Shown here piece after piece: positions 16,683 through 24,526 of a stretch of DNA of 64,000 nucleotides. This stretch comes from Aerophototrophica crusticola. Lineage in GTDB: Bacteria > Pseudomonadota > Alphaproteobacteria > Azospirillales > Azospirillaceae. The translations under genes were made by a program, and so were the position numbers. The notes under the pieces were generated by a model. It did no database searches. It had not been told where the DNA came from and saw only the letters and a program-made list of their open reading frames with translations. The stretch covers positions 1-64,000 of the forward strand of contig MOEB01000025.1 of NCBI GenBank assembly GCA_001939945.1, in the 5' to 3' direction. How positions within the stretch are numbered: position 1 is the stretch's first letter; each line of letters opens with the position of its first letter.

Positions 16683-16886
16683 TTAGTAGCCCTCGCGCTC
16701 CAGACGCTTGCGCAGCAGCTTGCGGGCGCGGCGGATGGCTTCCGCCTTCTCGCGGGCGCGCTTCTCAGACGGCTTCTCGTAGTTCCGGCGCAGCTTCATC
16801 TCGCGGAAGATGCCTTCGCGCTGCATCTTCTTCTTCAGCGCGCGCAGGGCCTGATCGACGTTGTTGTCACGAACCAGTACTTGCAC
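16683..16886 (-). CDS. rpsU: 30S ribosomal protein S21
   Basis: A 67-residue, very basic protein of the S21 family ([20 protein letters not shown]; then [20 protein letters not shown]). It joins the 30S subunit platform and helps early initiation. The start is GTG 16886, as the family begins at this residue. The mRNA has a leader of about 120 bases with a strong hairpin at 16963-16997. COQ9 and def lie close by, a neighbourhood often seen in alphaproteobacteria. Confidence 0.95.
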   Translation of the reverse strand: MQVLVRDNNVDQALRALKKKMQREGIFREMKLRRNYEKPSEKRAREKAEAIRRARKLLRKRLEREGY

Positions 16887-16962
16887 GGGTCGTCACCACT
16901 CCAATCATGCGCGGCTCCGGCGAGGCCGGGGACACGCGGGTTTCATGTCACGAATGAACAAA

Positions 16963-16997
16963 GGGCAGACGCGGCCGGTAAGGACGCGCATCTGCCC
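16963..16997 (-). promoter_or_regulatory. Hairpin with U-tract in the rpsU leader
   Basis: Read leftward, GGGCAGATGCGCG ... CGCGTCTGCCC pairs and is followed by TTTGTTCATT. It lies between the predicted rpsU promoter and the gene, so it may be an attenuator or a feedback site for S21. It could instead be a leftover terminator. Confidence 0.5.
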
Positions 16998-17014
16998 GAT
17001 CCAGTCGTGTGGTG

Positions 17015-17043
17015 CTATAACACGGTGCCGAGCGCTTTGTGAA
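17015..17043 (-). promoter_or_regulatory. Predicted housekeeping promoter of rpsU
   Basis: On the minus strand TTCACA and TTATAG are separated by 17 bases, a near-consensus sigma-70 type spacing. It would give a leader of about 120 bases. The same gap must also hold the def promoter in the other direction, where GCTATAGGG near 17146 could be a -10 element. The rest of 16887-17188 shows nothing else. Confidence 0.45.
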
Positions 17044-17188
17044 GCCCTGGTGACGGCGGGAGAGTCGGATTCCGTGCACAGGGCGGTCATGCGCCGCCGT
17101 ATCGTGACTCACGACCAGATAGGGGAACCAACGGCGGAATGCTGCTATAGGGCATCCATCTGGAAAAGGTGAAGGGGCAGGGAACAGC

Positions 17189-17734
17189 ATGGCCATCCTG
17201 AAGATCGCCCGCATGGGTCACCCGGTGCTGCGCCGGCGGGCGGAGCCGGTGGAGCTGCCCATCCCCGCCGTGGTGCGGCAGCTTGCCATGGACATGATCG
17301 AGACTATGGTGGACGCGCCGGGCATCGGGCTGGCGGCGCCCCAGGTGCATGTAGGTTGGCGCATCATCGTCTTCCGCGTGCCGGGGGAGCGGGCCACCGG
17401 CCAGCCGGGCGACACGGCCCTGGAGCCGCAGGTGCTGATCAATCCGGAGCTTGAGCCCCTGTCGGATGAGACGGTGCTGGGCTGGGAGGGCTGCCTGTCC
17501 ATCCCCGGCCTGCGCGGGGTGGTGCCGCGCTGGAACCGTATCCGCTACCGCGGCGTGGGGCTGGACGGGAACCTGGTGGAGCGGGAGGCGACGGGCACCC
17601 ACGCCCGCGTGATCCAGCATGAGATGGACCATCTGGACGGCGTGCTGTACCTGGACCGCATGCCGGACATGGCCAAGCTGAGCTTCACCGAGGAGATGAA
17701 GTACTTCGGGCCGGACGTGCTCACCCCACGGTGA
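17189..17734 (+). CDS. def: Peptide deformylase
   Basis: A 181-residue metal enzyme that removes the formyl group from nascent N-termini. All three family motifs are intact: GIGLAAPQ (about 46-53), EGCLSIPG (about 99-106, with the metal-binding Cys) and HEMDHLDG (about 144-151, with two metal His and the catalytic Glu). The insert GERATGQPGDTALEPQ is somewhat longer than in the E. coli enzyme. It is monocistronic or heads a short unit with COQ9 93 bases downstream. Confidence 0.93.
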   Translation: MAILKIARMGHPVLRRRAEPVELPIPAVVRQLAMDMIETMVDAPGIGLAAPQVHVGWRIIVFRVPGERATGQPGDTALEPQVLINPELEPLSDETVLGWEGCLSIPGLRGVVPRWNRIRYRGVGLDGNLVEREATGTHARVIQHEMDHLDGVLYLDRMPDMAKLSFTEEMKYFGPDVLTPR

Positions 17735-17827
17735 GGGGGCCCCTGCGGCGCGATGAAGCCTAGCCGCGGCGGCCCGGCCGTCCCATCTTCCCGGCAACCC
17801 TTTGCAACACCAGCGGAGCCTTCCGCC

Positions 17828-18547
17828 ATGACCACCGACGCGACCCCGGATTTCGGCGACTGGCCGGAGGGTTCCTATTCCGAGGGCAGCTTCATGGACG
17901 AGCTGACCGCCCGCCGCGACGCCATCCTGGAAGCCATGCTGCCGGAGGTGGCCTTCGACGGCTGGACCCGGGCCGCCCTGCTGCGCGCCGCCGAGTCGGC
18001 CGGCTACCCCAAGGAGGAGGCGCTGGCCGCCTTCCCCGACGGCATGGCCCAGGTGGTGGAGCATTTCAGCGGTTGGGCTGACCGGAAGATGCTGGACCGG
18101 TTGGCGGAGCAGGACCTGATGGCCCTGAAGGTGCGGGAGCGGGTGACCCTGGCCGTCCGCACGCGGCTGGAGGTGCTGGGCCCGCACAAGGAGGCGGTGC
18201 GCCGCTCCGCCTCGTTCCTGGCCCTGCCGCAGGTGGCGGGGCTGGGGCCGCGCATCCTGTACCGCACGGTGGACGCCATGTGGCTGGCCGCCGGCGACAC
18301 CTCCACCGACTATAATTTCTACACCAAGCGCCTGCTGCTGGGCGGGGTGGTGGCCAGCACCACGCTTGTCTGGCTGGACGACCGCAGCGAGGGCAACGAG
18401 AAGACCTGGTCCTTCCTGGATCGCCGGATCAACGACGTGATGGCGGTGGGCAAGGGCATCGGCCAGTTGAAGAACGCCGGCAGCCTCCTCTCCAAGCTTC
18501 CGACGCCGGGGCGCCTGGCCAAACATTTCCGCGCCGGGATGCGCTGA
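17828..18547 (+). CDS. COQ9 family ubiquinone biosynthesis protein
   Basis: A 239-residue protein. After an acidic N-terminus, residues about 25-75 match the COQ9 start (RRDAILEAMLPEVAFDGWTRAALLRAAESAGYP, a TetR-like helix set). The C-terminal lipid-binding part follows (AGDTSTDYNFYTKRLLLGGVVASTTLVWLDDRSEG near 155-190). COQ9 binds quinone intermediates and delivers them to COQ7-type hydroxylases. It is restricted to mitochondria and alphaproteobacteria, which is the best taxonomic marker here. ATG 17828 has a weak ribosome site. Its transcript ends in the hairpin plus T-run at 18548. Confidence 0.9.
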   Translation: MTTDATPDFGDWPEGSYSEGSFMDELTARRDAILEAMLPEVAFDGWTRAALLRAAESAGYPKEEALAAFPDGMAQVVEHFSGWADRKMLDRLAEQDLMALKVRERVTLAVRTRLEVLGPHKEAVRRSASFLALPQVAGLGPRILYRTVDAMWLAAGDTSTDYNFYTKRLLLGGVVASTTLVWLDDRSEGNEKTWSFLDRRINDVMAVGKGIGQLKNAGSLLSKLPTPGRLAKHFRAGMR

Positions 18548-18686
18548 CCGCCCCAGGCAAGCTGGGGCGGCCAGCTTTTTCGTTCGCCTCAAGCGCCGGC
18601 GCCGCATCCGCGGCTTGGCTTGCGCGACCACGGGGTCGCGCGGCGGCAGTCGCCGCCGAAGCGTTCCCAGCGACGCTGGGAACGCT
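18548..18686. repeat. Multi-hairpin repeat, copy B, whose first hairpin is a terminator
   Basis: Hairpin 1 is CCGCCCCAG-GCAAG-CTGGGGCGG starting directly after the COQ9 stop and followed by CCAGCTTTTT, a classic Rho-independent terminator. Hairpin 2 is GCCGC-ATCC-GCGGC, then TTGGCT, hairpin 3 CGCGACC-ACGG-GGTCGCG, hairpin 4 CGGCGGC-AGTC-GCCGCCG, and hairpin 5 AGCGTTCCCAGC-GAC-GCTGGGAACGCT (18660-18686). Confidence 0.8.
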
Positions 18687-18788
18687 CTTCCTCCTAGGTG
18701 ACGGCGCGTTTGGCGGGACGCCCCTCTCCCCCTTGTGCGCCGGGCGAGCTAGGTCTATGCCGGAGATGTCGCCGCCGCCGGAGCCGCC

Positions 18789-19193
18789 ATGCGCCTGACC
18801 CTCGCCGCCTGTTTGTCCGTCGCCATCCTTGCCCCCCTCGCCGCCCCCGCCGGGGCGCAGGTACAGCCCCCGCAGCGCAAGGGGGAGTATGGCTGCCAGG
18901 TCAGCCCCGCCACGCCCTGCCGCGGCCGCGTGGACTTTGAGCAGGGCAACAGCTTCGAGTTCAAGATCGCCGGACCCGGCCAGGCCGTGTTCACCAATGA
19001 GGGCAACAAGCGCTGCACGCTGGAATACAGCGTCACCGAGTCCTCCCAGGCCTCCACCGGCAAGCAGTTGAACCTGGGCCCGGGCCAGACCCTGGCCCTG
19101 CCGGTGCGGGACAAGGCCGGGATGATCGTGCGATTCTTCAGCCGCGGCCTGGGCTCCACGGCCTGCGACCTGTCCGTCACCCTCCAGGGCTGA
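18789..19193 (+). CDS. Secreted hypothetical protein
   Basis: A 134-residue protein with a clear signal peptide (about 1-23, cleaving after AGA). The mature part begins QVQPPQRKGEYGCQVSP and contains four cysteines, which would form disulfides in the periplasm, and a predicted all-beta body. No family is recognised. The next gene, a thioredoxin-fold protein, starts 26 bases downstream and is probably co-transcribed, which hints that it may act on this or similar Cys-containing periplasmic proteins. Confidence 0.6.
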   Translation: MRLTLAACLSVAILAPLAAPAGAQVQPPQRKGEYGCQVSPATPCRGRVDFEQGNSFEFKIAGPGQAVFTNEGNKRCTLEYSVTESSQASTGKQLNLGPGQTLALPVRDKAGMIVRFFSRGLGSTACDLSVTLQG

Positions 19194-19219
19194 CGCCCGT
19201 CCGTCCAGGGAACACCGCC

Positions 19220-19735
19220 ATGCGCCGCACCCGTTTCGCCTTCCTGGCTGCCACCGCCCTGCTGCTGTCGGCCCCCACCCTGCCGGCAATGGCGGCGGGG
19301 GAGGGGCTGCCCGCTTATTCCCAGGCCTTCGACCCCGCCCGCGACCCGGCTGCTGACCTGAACGCCGCCCTGGCGGACGCCAAGGCGACCGGTCGCCACG
19401 TGCTGATCGATGTGGGCGGCGACTGGTGCATCTGGTGCAAGCTGCTGGACGGGCTGTTCGAGCAGAACGCCGAGCTGCGGACCCTGCGGGACAAGAATTT
19501 CGTCCTGCTGAAGGTGCACTACGACAAGAAGGTCAACCAGAACAAGGCCTTCCTCAGCCAGTACCCCAAGGTCGCCGGCTACCCGCATCTGTTCGTGCTG
19601 GATGCCGACGGCAAGCTGCTGCACAGCCAGGACACGGGCCAGCTGGAACTGCCGAAGGAACAGGGCAAGGGCCACGACGTAACCAAGGTGAAGGCCTTCC
19701 TGGAGGCCTGGGCCCCCAAGGGCCGCGGGGTGTGA
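19220..19735 (+). CDS. Periplasmic thioredoxin-fold protein
   Basis: A 171-residue protein with a signal peptide (about 1-25). The fold is of the thioredoxin_7 type: HVLIDVGGDWCIWCKLLDGLF puts a WCxWC active site near residues 69-73, and the cis-proline motif is AGYPHLFVLDADGK near 115-128. Proteins of this group reduce or shuffle disulfides outside the cytoplasm and receive electrons from DsbD-like membrane proteins. The downstream C-terminus is Lys-rich. It is likely to be in one operon with the preceding secreted protein. Confidence 0.8.
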   Translation: MRRTRFAFLAATALLLSAPTLPAMAAGEGLPAYSQAFDPARDPAADLNAALADAKATGRHVLIDVGGDWCIWCKLLDGLFEQNAELRTLRDKNFVLLKVHYDKKVNQNKAFLSQYPKVAGYPHLFVLDADGKLLHSQDTGQLELPKEQGKGHDVTKVKAFLEAWAPKGRGV

Positions 19736-19807
19736 GGGCTGGCAGAGGCGGGCGATCGGGCGTATCCTGCCGTTAATGGGTGGGATGCCCTGGTGCGAAG
19801 GTCGCCG

Positions 19808-20032
19808 ATGAACGCGCTTAAGGCCACGGTCGTGGATGGACGGGTCCTGTTGGAACTGCCTTTGGAGATGGCCGGCCGGCTCAACATCTCCGAGGGCGGC
19901 ATCGTCATGGCCAATGACCATGATGGGGATGTCCGCCTGACGGCAGCCCCCGACGACTTCGCCGACCTCCTCTCTGCGGCGGAGGAGGTCATGGAGGAGA
20001 ACCGTTGGGTCCTCCAGCAGCTGGCGAAATAG
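19808..20032 (+). CDS. AbrB/SpoVT-type antitoxin, partner of Doc
   Basis: A 74-residue protein with the swapped-hairpin AbrB pattern in its first 45 residues (LKATVVDGRVLLELPLEMAGRL, then GGIVMANDHDGDVRLTA). An acidic helical tail (DDFADLLSAAEEVMEEN) probably neutralises the toxin. Its TAG stop is followed directly by the toxin's ATG, the usual arrangement for translational coupling. The antitoxin likely autorepresses the operon. GTG 19793 is an alternative start five codons upstream. Confidence 0.75.
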   Translation: MNALKATVVDGRVLLELPLEMAGRLNISEGGIVMANDHDGDVRLTAAPDDFADLLSAAEEVMEENRWVLQQLAK

Positions 20033-20419
20033 ATGGCCGGGTGGAAATGGATCGGGGTGGAGTTTGCCCTGCTGATCCATGAGCGACAGATTGCCGAGCA
20101 TGGGGGTGGGTTGGGTATCCGCGACGTCGGGTTGCTTGAGGGCGCTCTGGGACGGCCCCAGATGCTACACGCCTATGGGCAGCCCGACCTGTTCGACCTC
20201 GCGGCCTGCTATGGCTGGGGATTGGCAAAGAACCATCCCTTTGTTGATGGGAACAAGCGCACGGCCTTCGTTCTCTGCCTGGCTTTTCTCCGGGCGCACG
20301 GCTTCAAGCTGACCGCGTCGCAGGATGTGCGGTACGCCATGTTCTATGGCGTGGCAGCAGGAACAGTGAGCGAGTCCGAATTGGCGAATTGGCTTCGCGA
20401 TAACTCCGTGCGGGCCTGA
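20033..20419 (+). CDS. Death-on-curing (Doc/Fic fold) toxin
   Basis: A 128-residue protein of the Doc branch of the Fido superfamily. Its active motif is HPFVDGNKRTA near residues 68-78. The lysine in place of the second glycine of AMP-transferring Fic proteins is typical for Doc, which phosphorylates elongation factor Tu and stops translation. The N-terminal ALLIHERQIAEHGGGLGIRDVGLLEGAL matches the family start. It is immediately downstream of an AbrB-like antitoxin with no gap. All catalytic residues appear present, so the toxin should be active. Confidence 0.88.
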   Translation: MAGWKWIGVEFALLIHERQIAEHGGGLGIRDVGLLEGALGRPQMLHAYGQPDLFDLAACYGWGLAKNHPFVDGNKRTAFVLCLAFLRAHGFKLTASQDVRYAMFYGVAAGTVSESELANWLRDNSVRA

Positions 20420-20515
20420 AAACGTCCTTACACCCCCGTTACATCCTGAAACTGTCACGTCACACCCCGCCTGCTACGGTCCGCGCCGAAATCCGGTTGG
20501 TCGGGAGAGCGCGTG

Positions 20516-20980
20516 ATGCGGAAGGTGATGGTGGCCGCCATGGTGCTGGCGGTGATGCTGCCGGGGGCGGCGCTGGCGGGGGCGCGGCAGGACGGGACGG
20601 TCCTGATGCCTGAGAACCCGCAGATGGGGAAGGTGTTCGAGGAATGGGGTTTCGCCGAGGCGGTGGTGTCCGGCGACACGGTTTACCTGTCGGGCGTCGT
20701 GGCGGGGCTGCGGCCGGGGGAGACGGACCTGGAGGCCGCCTTCACCCGCGCCTTCGACTACATCGGCAAGACCCTGGCCCGGGCCGGCGTGGGCTGGGGC
20801 GACGTGGTGGACATCACCACCTACCACACCGACCTGAAGGCCCAACTGGACCCCATCGTGGCGGTGAAGCACCGCTACGTGAAGGCCCCGTTCCCCGCCT
20901 GGACCGCCATCCAGGTCGTGCGCCTGGTCCCGGATGGCGGGCTGGTGGAGATCAAGGTGACGGCGAGGAAAGCGAAGTAG
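20516..20980 (+). CDS. Exported RidA-family protein
   Basis: A 154-residue protein of the RidA/YjgF fold (VVSGDTVYLSGVVAGL; FDYIGKTLARAGVGWGDVVDITTYHTD; FPAWTAIQVVRLVPDGGLVEIKVTA). Residues 1-22 are a signal peptide (VMVAAMVLAVMLPGAALAGA), so it should work in the periplasm, while classic RidA detoxifies enamine intermediates in the cytoplasm. The arginine that binds the substrate carboxylate in RidA is present only approximately (VVRL), so activity is open. GTG 20513 is one codon upstream. Confidence 0.75.
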   Translation: MRKVMVAAMVLAVMLPGAALAGARQDGTVLMPENPQMGKVFEEWGFAEAVVSGDTVYLSGVVAGLRPGETDLEAAFTRAFDYIGKTLARAGVGWGDVVDITTYHTDLKAQLDPIVAVKHRYVKAPFPAWTAIQVVRLVPDGGLVEIKVTARKAK

Positions 20981-20997
20981 CCCTGTTTCATGCCACT

Positions 20998-21133
20998 GGC
21001 TGTTGATCGTAACAGATCAACAGCCCCCTCAGTCGCCGGGCGGGCGCATCCGCGCCCTTGGCTCACGCGCACTCGAGTGCGCGGGCCGGCAGTTGCCGGC
21101 CGTCAGCGGCATGGGTCGATGACTCATGCCGCT
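20998..21133. repeat. Multi-hairpin repeat, copy C (complete)
   Basis: Hairpin 1 GGCTGTTGATC ... GATCAACAGCC (20998-21025), hairpin 2 GGGCGC-ATCC-GCGCCC, TTGGCT, hairpin 3 CGCGCAC-TCGA-GTGCGCG, hairpin 4 GGCCGGC-AGTT-GCCGGCC, hairpin 5 AGCGGCATG ... CATGCCGCT (21105-21133). It occupies the whole gap between the convergent ridA-like and asd genes. Confidence 0.85.
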
Positions 21134-21137
21134 TCCA

Positions 21138-22166
21138 TCACTCCGCCGGGCCGATATGGCCGTCGCGGATCATGGCCTCGGCGATCTGGACGGCGTTGAG
21201 GGCGGCGCCCTTGCGGAGGTTGTCGCCCACCACCCACAGGCTCAGCCCGTTCTCCACGGTGCTGTCGTCGCGGACGCGGCTGACGAAGACCTTGTCCTCC
21301 CCCGCCACCTCCACCGGGGTGACGTAGCCCTCATCCACCCGGTGGTCGACTAGGCCGATGCCGGGTGCCTGGCGCAGGGCGGCGCGGGCCTCCTCCACGC
21401 TGATGGGGCGCTCGAACTCCACGTTGATGGCTTCCGAATGCCCGATGAAGACGGGCACGCGCACGCAGGTCGCGGTCAACTTGATGGCGGGGTCCAGGAT
21501 CTTCTTGGTCTCCACCACCATCTTCCACTCCTCCTTCGTCGCCCCGTCGTCCATGAAGGTGTCGATGTGGGGGATGACGTTGAAGGCGATCTGCTTGGTG
21601 AACTTCTCCCGCTTCACGGGGTCGTTCACATAGATGGCGCGGGTCTGGGTGAACAGCTCATCCATCGCCTCTTTGCCGGCGCCGGAGACGGACTGGTAGG
21701 TGGCCACCACCACCCGCTTGATCCGGGCGATGTCGTGCAGCGGCTTTAGGGCCAGCACCATCTGGATGGTGGAGCAGTTGGGGTTGGCGATGATGCCCTT
21801 CTTGCGCCAACCGGAAATGGCCTCCGGGTTCACCTCCGGCACCACCAGGGGCACGTCCGGGTCCATGCGGAAATGGCTGGTGTTGTCGATCACCGCCGCC
21901 CCGGCCGCGGCGGCCTTGGGCGCGAACTGGGCCGACACCTTGGCGCCGGGGGAGGACAGCACGATGTCCGTGCCGCTGAAGTCGAAGCTGGACAGGTCCT
22001 GCACGCGCAGCACGTCGTCCTCGCCGAAGCTGACCTCCGCCCCCGCGGACCGTTCTGACGCCAGGGCCACCACCTGGGACACGGGGAACTGCCGCTCCGT
22101 CAGGATCTGCAGGATCTCCCGCCCGACGTTGCCGGTGGCGCCCACCACGGCGACCTTGTAGCCCAT
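21138..22166 (-). CDS. asd: Aspartate-semialdehyde dehydrogenase
   Basis: A 342-residue NADPH enzyme that makes aspartate semialdehyde from aspartyl phosphate, the branch point to lysine/diaminopimelate, methionine and threonine. GATGNVGRE (residues about 8-16) is the nucleotide site, and NPNCSTIQM near 129-137 holds the catalytic Cys. The substrate-binding end includes SGAGKEAMDEL and RVPVFIGHSEAINVEFE. Length is normal for the family. The start at MGYKVAVVG fits the fold, and longer in-frame codons upstream are not used. Confidence 0.95.
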   Translation of the reverse strand: MGYKVAVVGATGNVGREILQILTERQFPVSQVVALASERSAGAEVSFGEDDVLRVQDLSSFDFSGTDIVLSSPGAKVSAQFAPKAAAAGAAVIDNTSHFRMDPDVPLVVPEVNPEAISGWRKKGIIANPNCSTIQMVLALKPLHDIARIKRVVVATYQSVSGAGKEAMDELFTQTRAIYVNDPVKREKFTKQIAFNVIPHIDTFMDDGATKEEWKMVVETKKILDPAIKLTATCVRVPVFIGHSEAINVEFERPISVEEARAALRQAPGIGLVDHRVDEGYVTPVEVAGEDKVFVSRVRDDSTVENGLSLWVVGDNLRKGAALNAVQIAEAMIRDGHIGPAE

Positions 22167-22309
22167 AGCCAAATCCCCACATCCGATGGCCCGCGCCTTT
22201 GCGGGCGGACACGGCTTGACAAGCCGATGACAAGCCTTTGACTTATGGATGCGGGCAGGGCTTGGCAAGGAAATGCCACCCGCGCCGCACAGGCGGGAGG
22301 GATGCAGCC

Positions 22310-22666
22310 ATGGCGGAACGCGCCTACAGGACCTTCGCGGAATTCTGGCCCTTCTACTTGCGGGAACACAGCCTGGCGAAGACGCGGGCCTTCCATTACG
22401 TGGGCAGCACCCTGGCGCTGGCCTGCCTGGTCCTGGCCATCGTGCAGGCGAACCCCTGGTGGCTGCTGGGCATGCCGCTCAGCGGGTATTTCTTCGCCTG
22501 GGTCAGCCATTTCGGCATTGAGCGGAACCGCCCGGCCACCTTCACCTACCCGCTCTGGTCCCTGGCCGCGGACTACAAGATGTACTTCCTGTTCCTGGCC
22601 GGGAAGCTGGGGCCGGAGCTGCGGCGGGCCGGGGTGACCGGTGCGGCCAAGGCGCTGGAGGCCTGA
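22310..22666 (+). CDS. DUF962/Mpo1-like membrane protein
   Basis: A 118-residue protein of the Mpo1/YGL010w family. It begins FAEFWPFYLREHSLAKTRAFHYVGS with the conserved HxxxxxxxxHYxG pattern, has two membrane helices (TLALACLVLAIVQ; WWLLGMPLSGYFFAWVSHF), and ends FTYPLWSLAADYKMYFLF. The yeast member is an iron-dependent dioxygenase that shortens 2-hydroxy fatty acids. The bacterial role is unknown. A start at 22310 has GGGAGG seven to ten bases upstream. It is co-directional with the next small gene. Confidence 0.8.
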   Translation: MAERAYRTFAEFWPFYLREHSLAKTRAFHYVGSTLALACLVLAIVQANPWWLLGMPLSGYFFAWVSHFGIERNRPATFTYPLWSLAADYKMYFLFLAGKLGPELRRAGVTGAAKALEA

Positions 22667-22669
22667 GCG

Positions 22670-22933
22670 GTGCCGCAGCCGATCCAGGACACCATCGCGC
22701 TGGCCATCAAGAACGCCGACAAGAGCTGGTTCAACGAGGATTACAGCAAGCAGGCCAAGGCCGTGGTCGAGGCCCTGCGCAAGGCCGGGTTCGAGGTGGT
22801 GCCGGTGAAGCCGCCGGACGAGCTGGTGACCTACGCGTCGGAGAACATCCCCATGGGCCGGCTGCGGCCCACGGACTTCATCCGCACCATGTATTCCACC
22901 ATGGTGGCCAACGCGCGGAAGTTCGTGACCTGA
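22670..22933 (+). CDS. Small conserved-type hypothetical protein
   Basis: An 87-residue soluble protein beginning at GTG 22670, three bases after the stop of the DUF962 gene, so the two are almost certainly translated from one mRNA. It contains a helical first half (TIALAIKNADKSWFNEDYSKQAKAV), a strand GFEVVPVKPPDELV, and a helical end (RPTDFIRTMYSTMVANARKFV). I do not recognise the family. Composition and coupling support a real gene. Confidence 0.6.
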   Translation: MPQPIQDTIALAIKNADKSWFNEDYSKQAKAVVEALRKAGFEVVPVKPPDELVTYASENIPMGRLRPTDFIRTMYSTMVANARKFVT

Positions 22934-23031
22934 GCGGCTGCGGAATCTTTGCGGAAATTCCAGATTGGGTTAGGCGAGGGCCCTGACCTGCCCTACCATC
23001 GCGTGGTCTCTTTCGGGTTGGGCTGGCCGAC

Positions 23032-24321
23032 ATGCAGACCGAACAGGGCGAGCTGGGGGAACAGACCTGGCGCCGCCCGTCCACGGACGAGGTGATCGAG
23101 GCGGTGAGGCGCCATGCCAGGCTGCTGGACGGCCGCATGGGTGGGGCCCGCCTGAACTTCGTGCTGTGCGACCTGCGCGGGCTCAACCTCTCCAACGTGA
23201 ACCTGTCGGACGCGGAACTGACCGGCACCCGGCTGGACCGGGCGCAACTGGTGGGTGCCAAGCTGAAGGGCGCCATCCTGTTCGCCGCGGACCTGCGGCT
23301 GGCCAACCTGCAGCAGGCCGACCTCAGCAAGTCCGACATGCGGGGGATCACCCTGCGCGGTGCCGACCTGACCCGGGCCAAGCTGCGCGACACGGACGTG
23401 CGGGAAGCGGTGCTGGCCGTCTACCGGGGCGGCCAGCCTCTGCCCCAGGCCTTCGACGGGCGGGTGCCGAACCTGGCGGCCGTGGTGGCGGCCTCCGCCG
23501 ACTTCACCGGGGCCAAGCTGAACGGGGCCGTGACCCTGAAGGCGGACTTCAGCGATGCCAAGATGGCCCAGGTGGATCTGCGTGGCGCCGACCTGCGGGG
23601 CGCGAACTTCCGGGGGGCCAACCTGGAAGGGGCCAACCTCCAGGGCGCCCGGTTGCAGGAGGCGGATTTCGCCGGCGCCCTGCTGACCGATGCCCTCCTG
23701 CGCGACGCCATGGCGGAAGGGGCCAATTTCCGTGGCGCGATCCTGGATTCCCGGGCCTTGGGGGACCTGCGCCATGCCGGGGCGATGCTGCCCGGCAGCG
23801 CCGTGGGGGATGAACCCACGGAGGACCTCCTCCGCCAGCATGCGGATTGGGTGCAGTCCACCGGCCGGTCCGGCCGGCGTGCCGACTTGGCGGGCCGGGA
23901 CCTGTCGCGCCAGGACCTGCGGGGGCTGAACCTGACCGCCGCCCGGCTGGGTTATGTGATGGCCCGCAAGGTGGTGGCCCAGGGCGCCTGCCTGGTGATG
24001 GCCGACCTGGAATGCGCCGACCTGCGGGAGGGCTGGCTGGAACGGGTGGACCTTCGCGGCGCCAACCTGGAACGGGCCCACCTGTCGGGCGCCAGCCTGG
24101 CCGGGGCGGTGCTCTCGCCCCTGGTCAGTACCGAGACCCCGGGCCGCCGATGGCCCACCCGCCTGAACCATGCGCGGCTGCAACGCTGCAACCTGCAAGG
24201 GGCCGACCTGCGGGGCGTCATCGCCAGGGATGCGGACTTCAGCGGCGCCGACCTGCGCGGGGCGCGGCTGGACGGCGCCGACCTGGATGGGGCGGTGCTG
24301 GCGCAGGCCCTGCGGGACTGA
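23032..24321 (+). CDS. Pentapeptide-repeat protein, two arrays
   Basis: A 429-residue protein. After a short helical N-terminus (DEVIEAVRRHARLLDG), A(D/N)LxxA pentapeptides run from about residue 38 to 240 with a break near 130-160. A linker then contains LLRQHADWVQSTGRSGRRADLAG, and a second array runs to the C-terminus. Such arrays form a right-handed square beta helix. Some mimic DNA and protect gyrase, but most have no known role. A paralogue with the same two-array plan and linker lies at 57376-58743 on the other strand. No membrane segment or export signal is visible. Confidence 0.88.
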   Translation: MQTEQGELGEQTWRRPSTDEVIEAVRRHARLLDGRMGGARLNFVLCDLRGLNLSNVNLSDAELTGTRLDRAQLVGAKLKGAILFAADLRLANLQQADLSKSDMRGITLRGADLTRAKLRDTDVREAVLAVYRGGQPLPQAFDGRVPNLAAVVAASADFTGAKLNGAVTLKADFSDAKMAQVDLRGADLRGANFRGANLEGANLQGARLQEADFAGALLTDALLRDAMAEGANFRGAILDSRALGDLRHAGAMLPGSAVGDEPTEDLLRQHADWVQSTGRSGRRADLAGRDLSRQDLRGLNLTAARLGYVMARKVVAQGACLVMADLECADLREGWLERVDLRGANLERAHLSGASLAGAVLSPLVSTETPGRRWPTRLNHARLQRCNLQGADLRGVIARDADFSGADLRGARLDGADLDGAVLAQALRD

Positions 24322-24364
24322 TGGCCCTGTGCCCGGGGGCAGCCTCAGGCGTCTGATACTGGCC

Positions 24365-24500
24365 GCCGTCGATCGTGACCGATCAACGGCTCCCTCAAGC
24401 GCCGGGCGGGCGCATCCGCGCCCTTGGCTTACGCGGGCACGTGCCCGCGGGCCGGCGGTCGCCGGCCTCCAAGCGCATGGGTCAAATCCCATGCGCTTGG
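24365..24500. repeat. Multi-hairpin repeat, copy D (best-preserved reference copy)
   Basis: Hairpin 1 GCCGTCGATCG-TGAC-CGATCAACGGC (24365-24390, one mismatch). Hairpin 2 GGGCGC-ATCC-GCGCCC (24408-24423). TTGGCT (24424-24429). Hairpin 3 CGCGGGC-ACGT-GCCCGCG (24432-24449). Hairpin 4 GGCCGGC-GGTC-GCCGGCC (24450-24467). Hairpin 5 is a 13-base-pair stem CCAAGCGCATGGG / CCCATGCGCTTGG around TCAAAT (24469-24500). It lies between convergent genes. Confidence 0.88.
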
Positions 24501-24526
24501 TATGAGCCCACCCCGGGGAACCAGGA

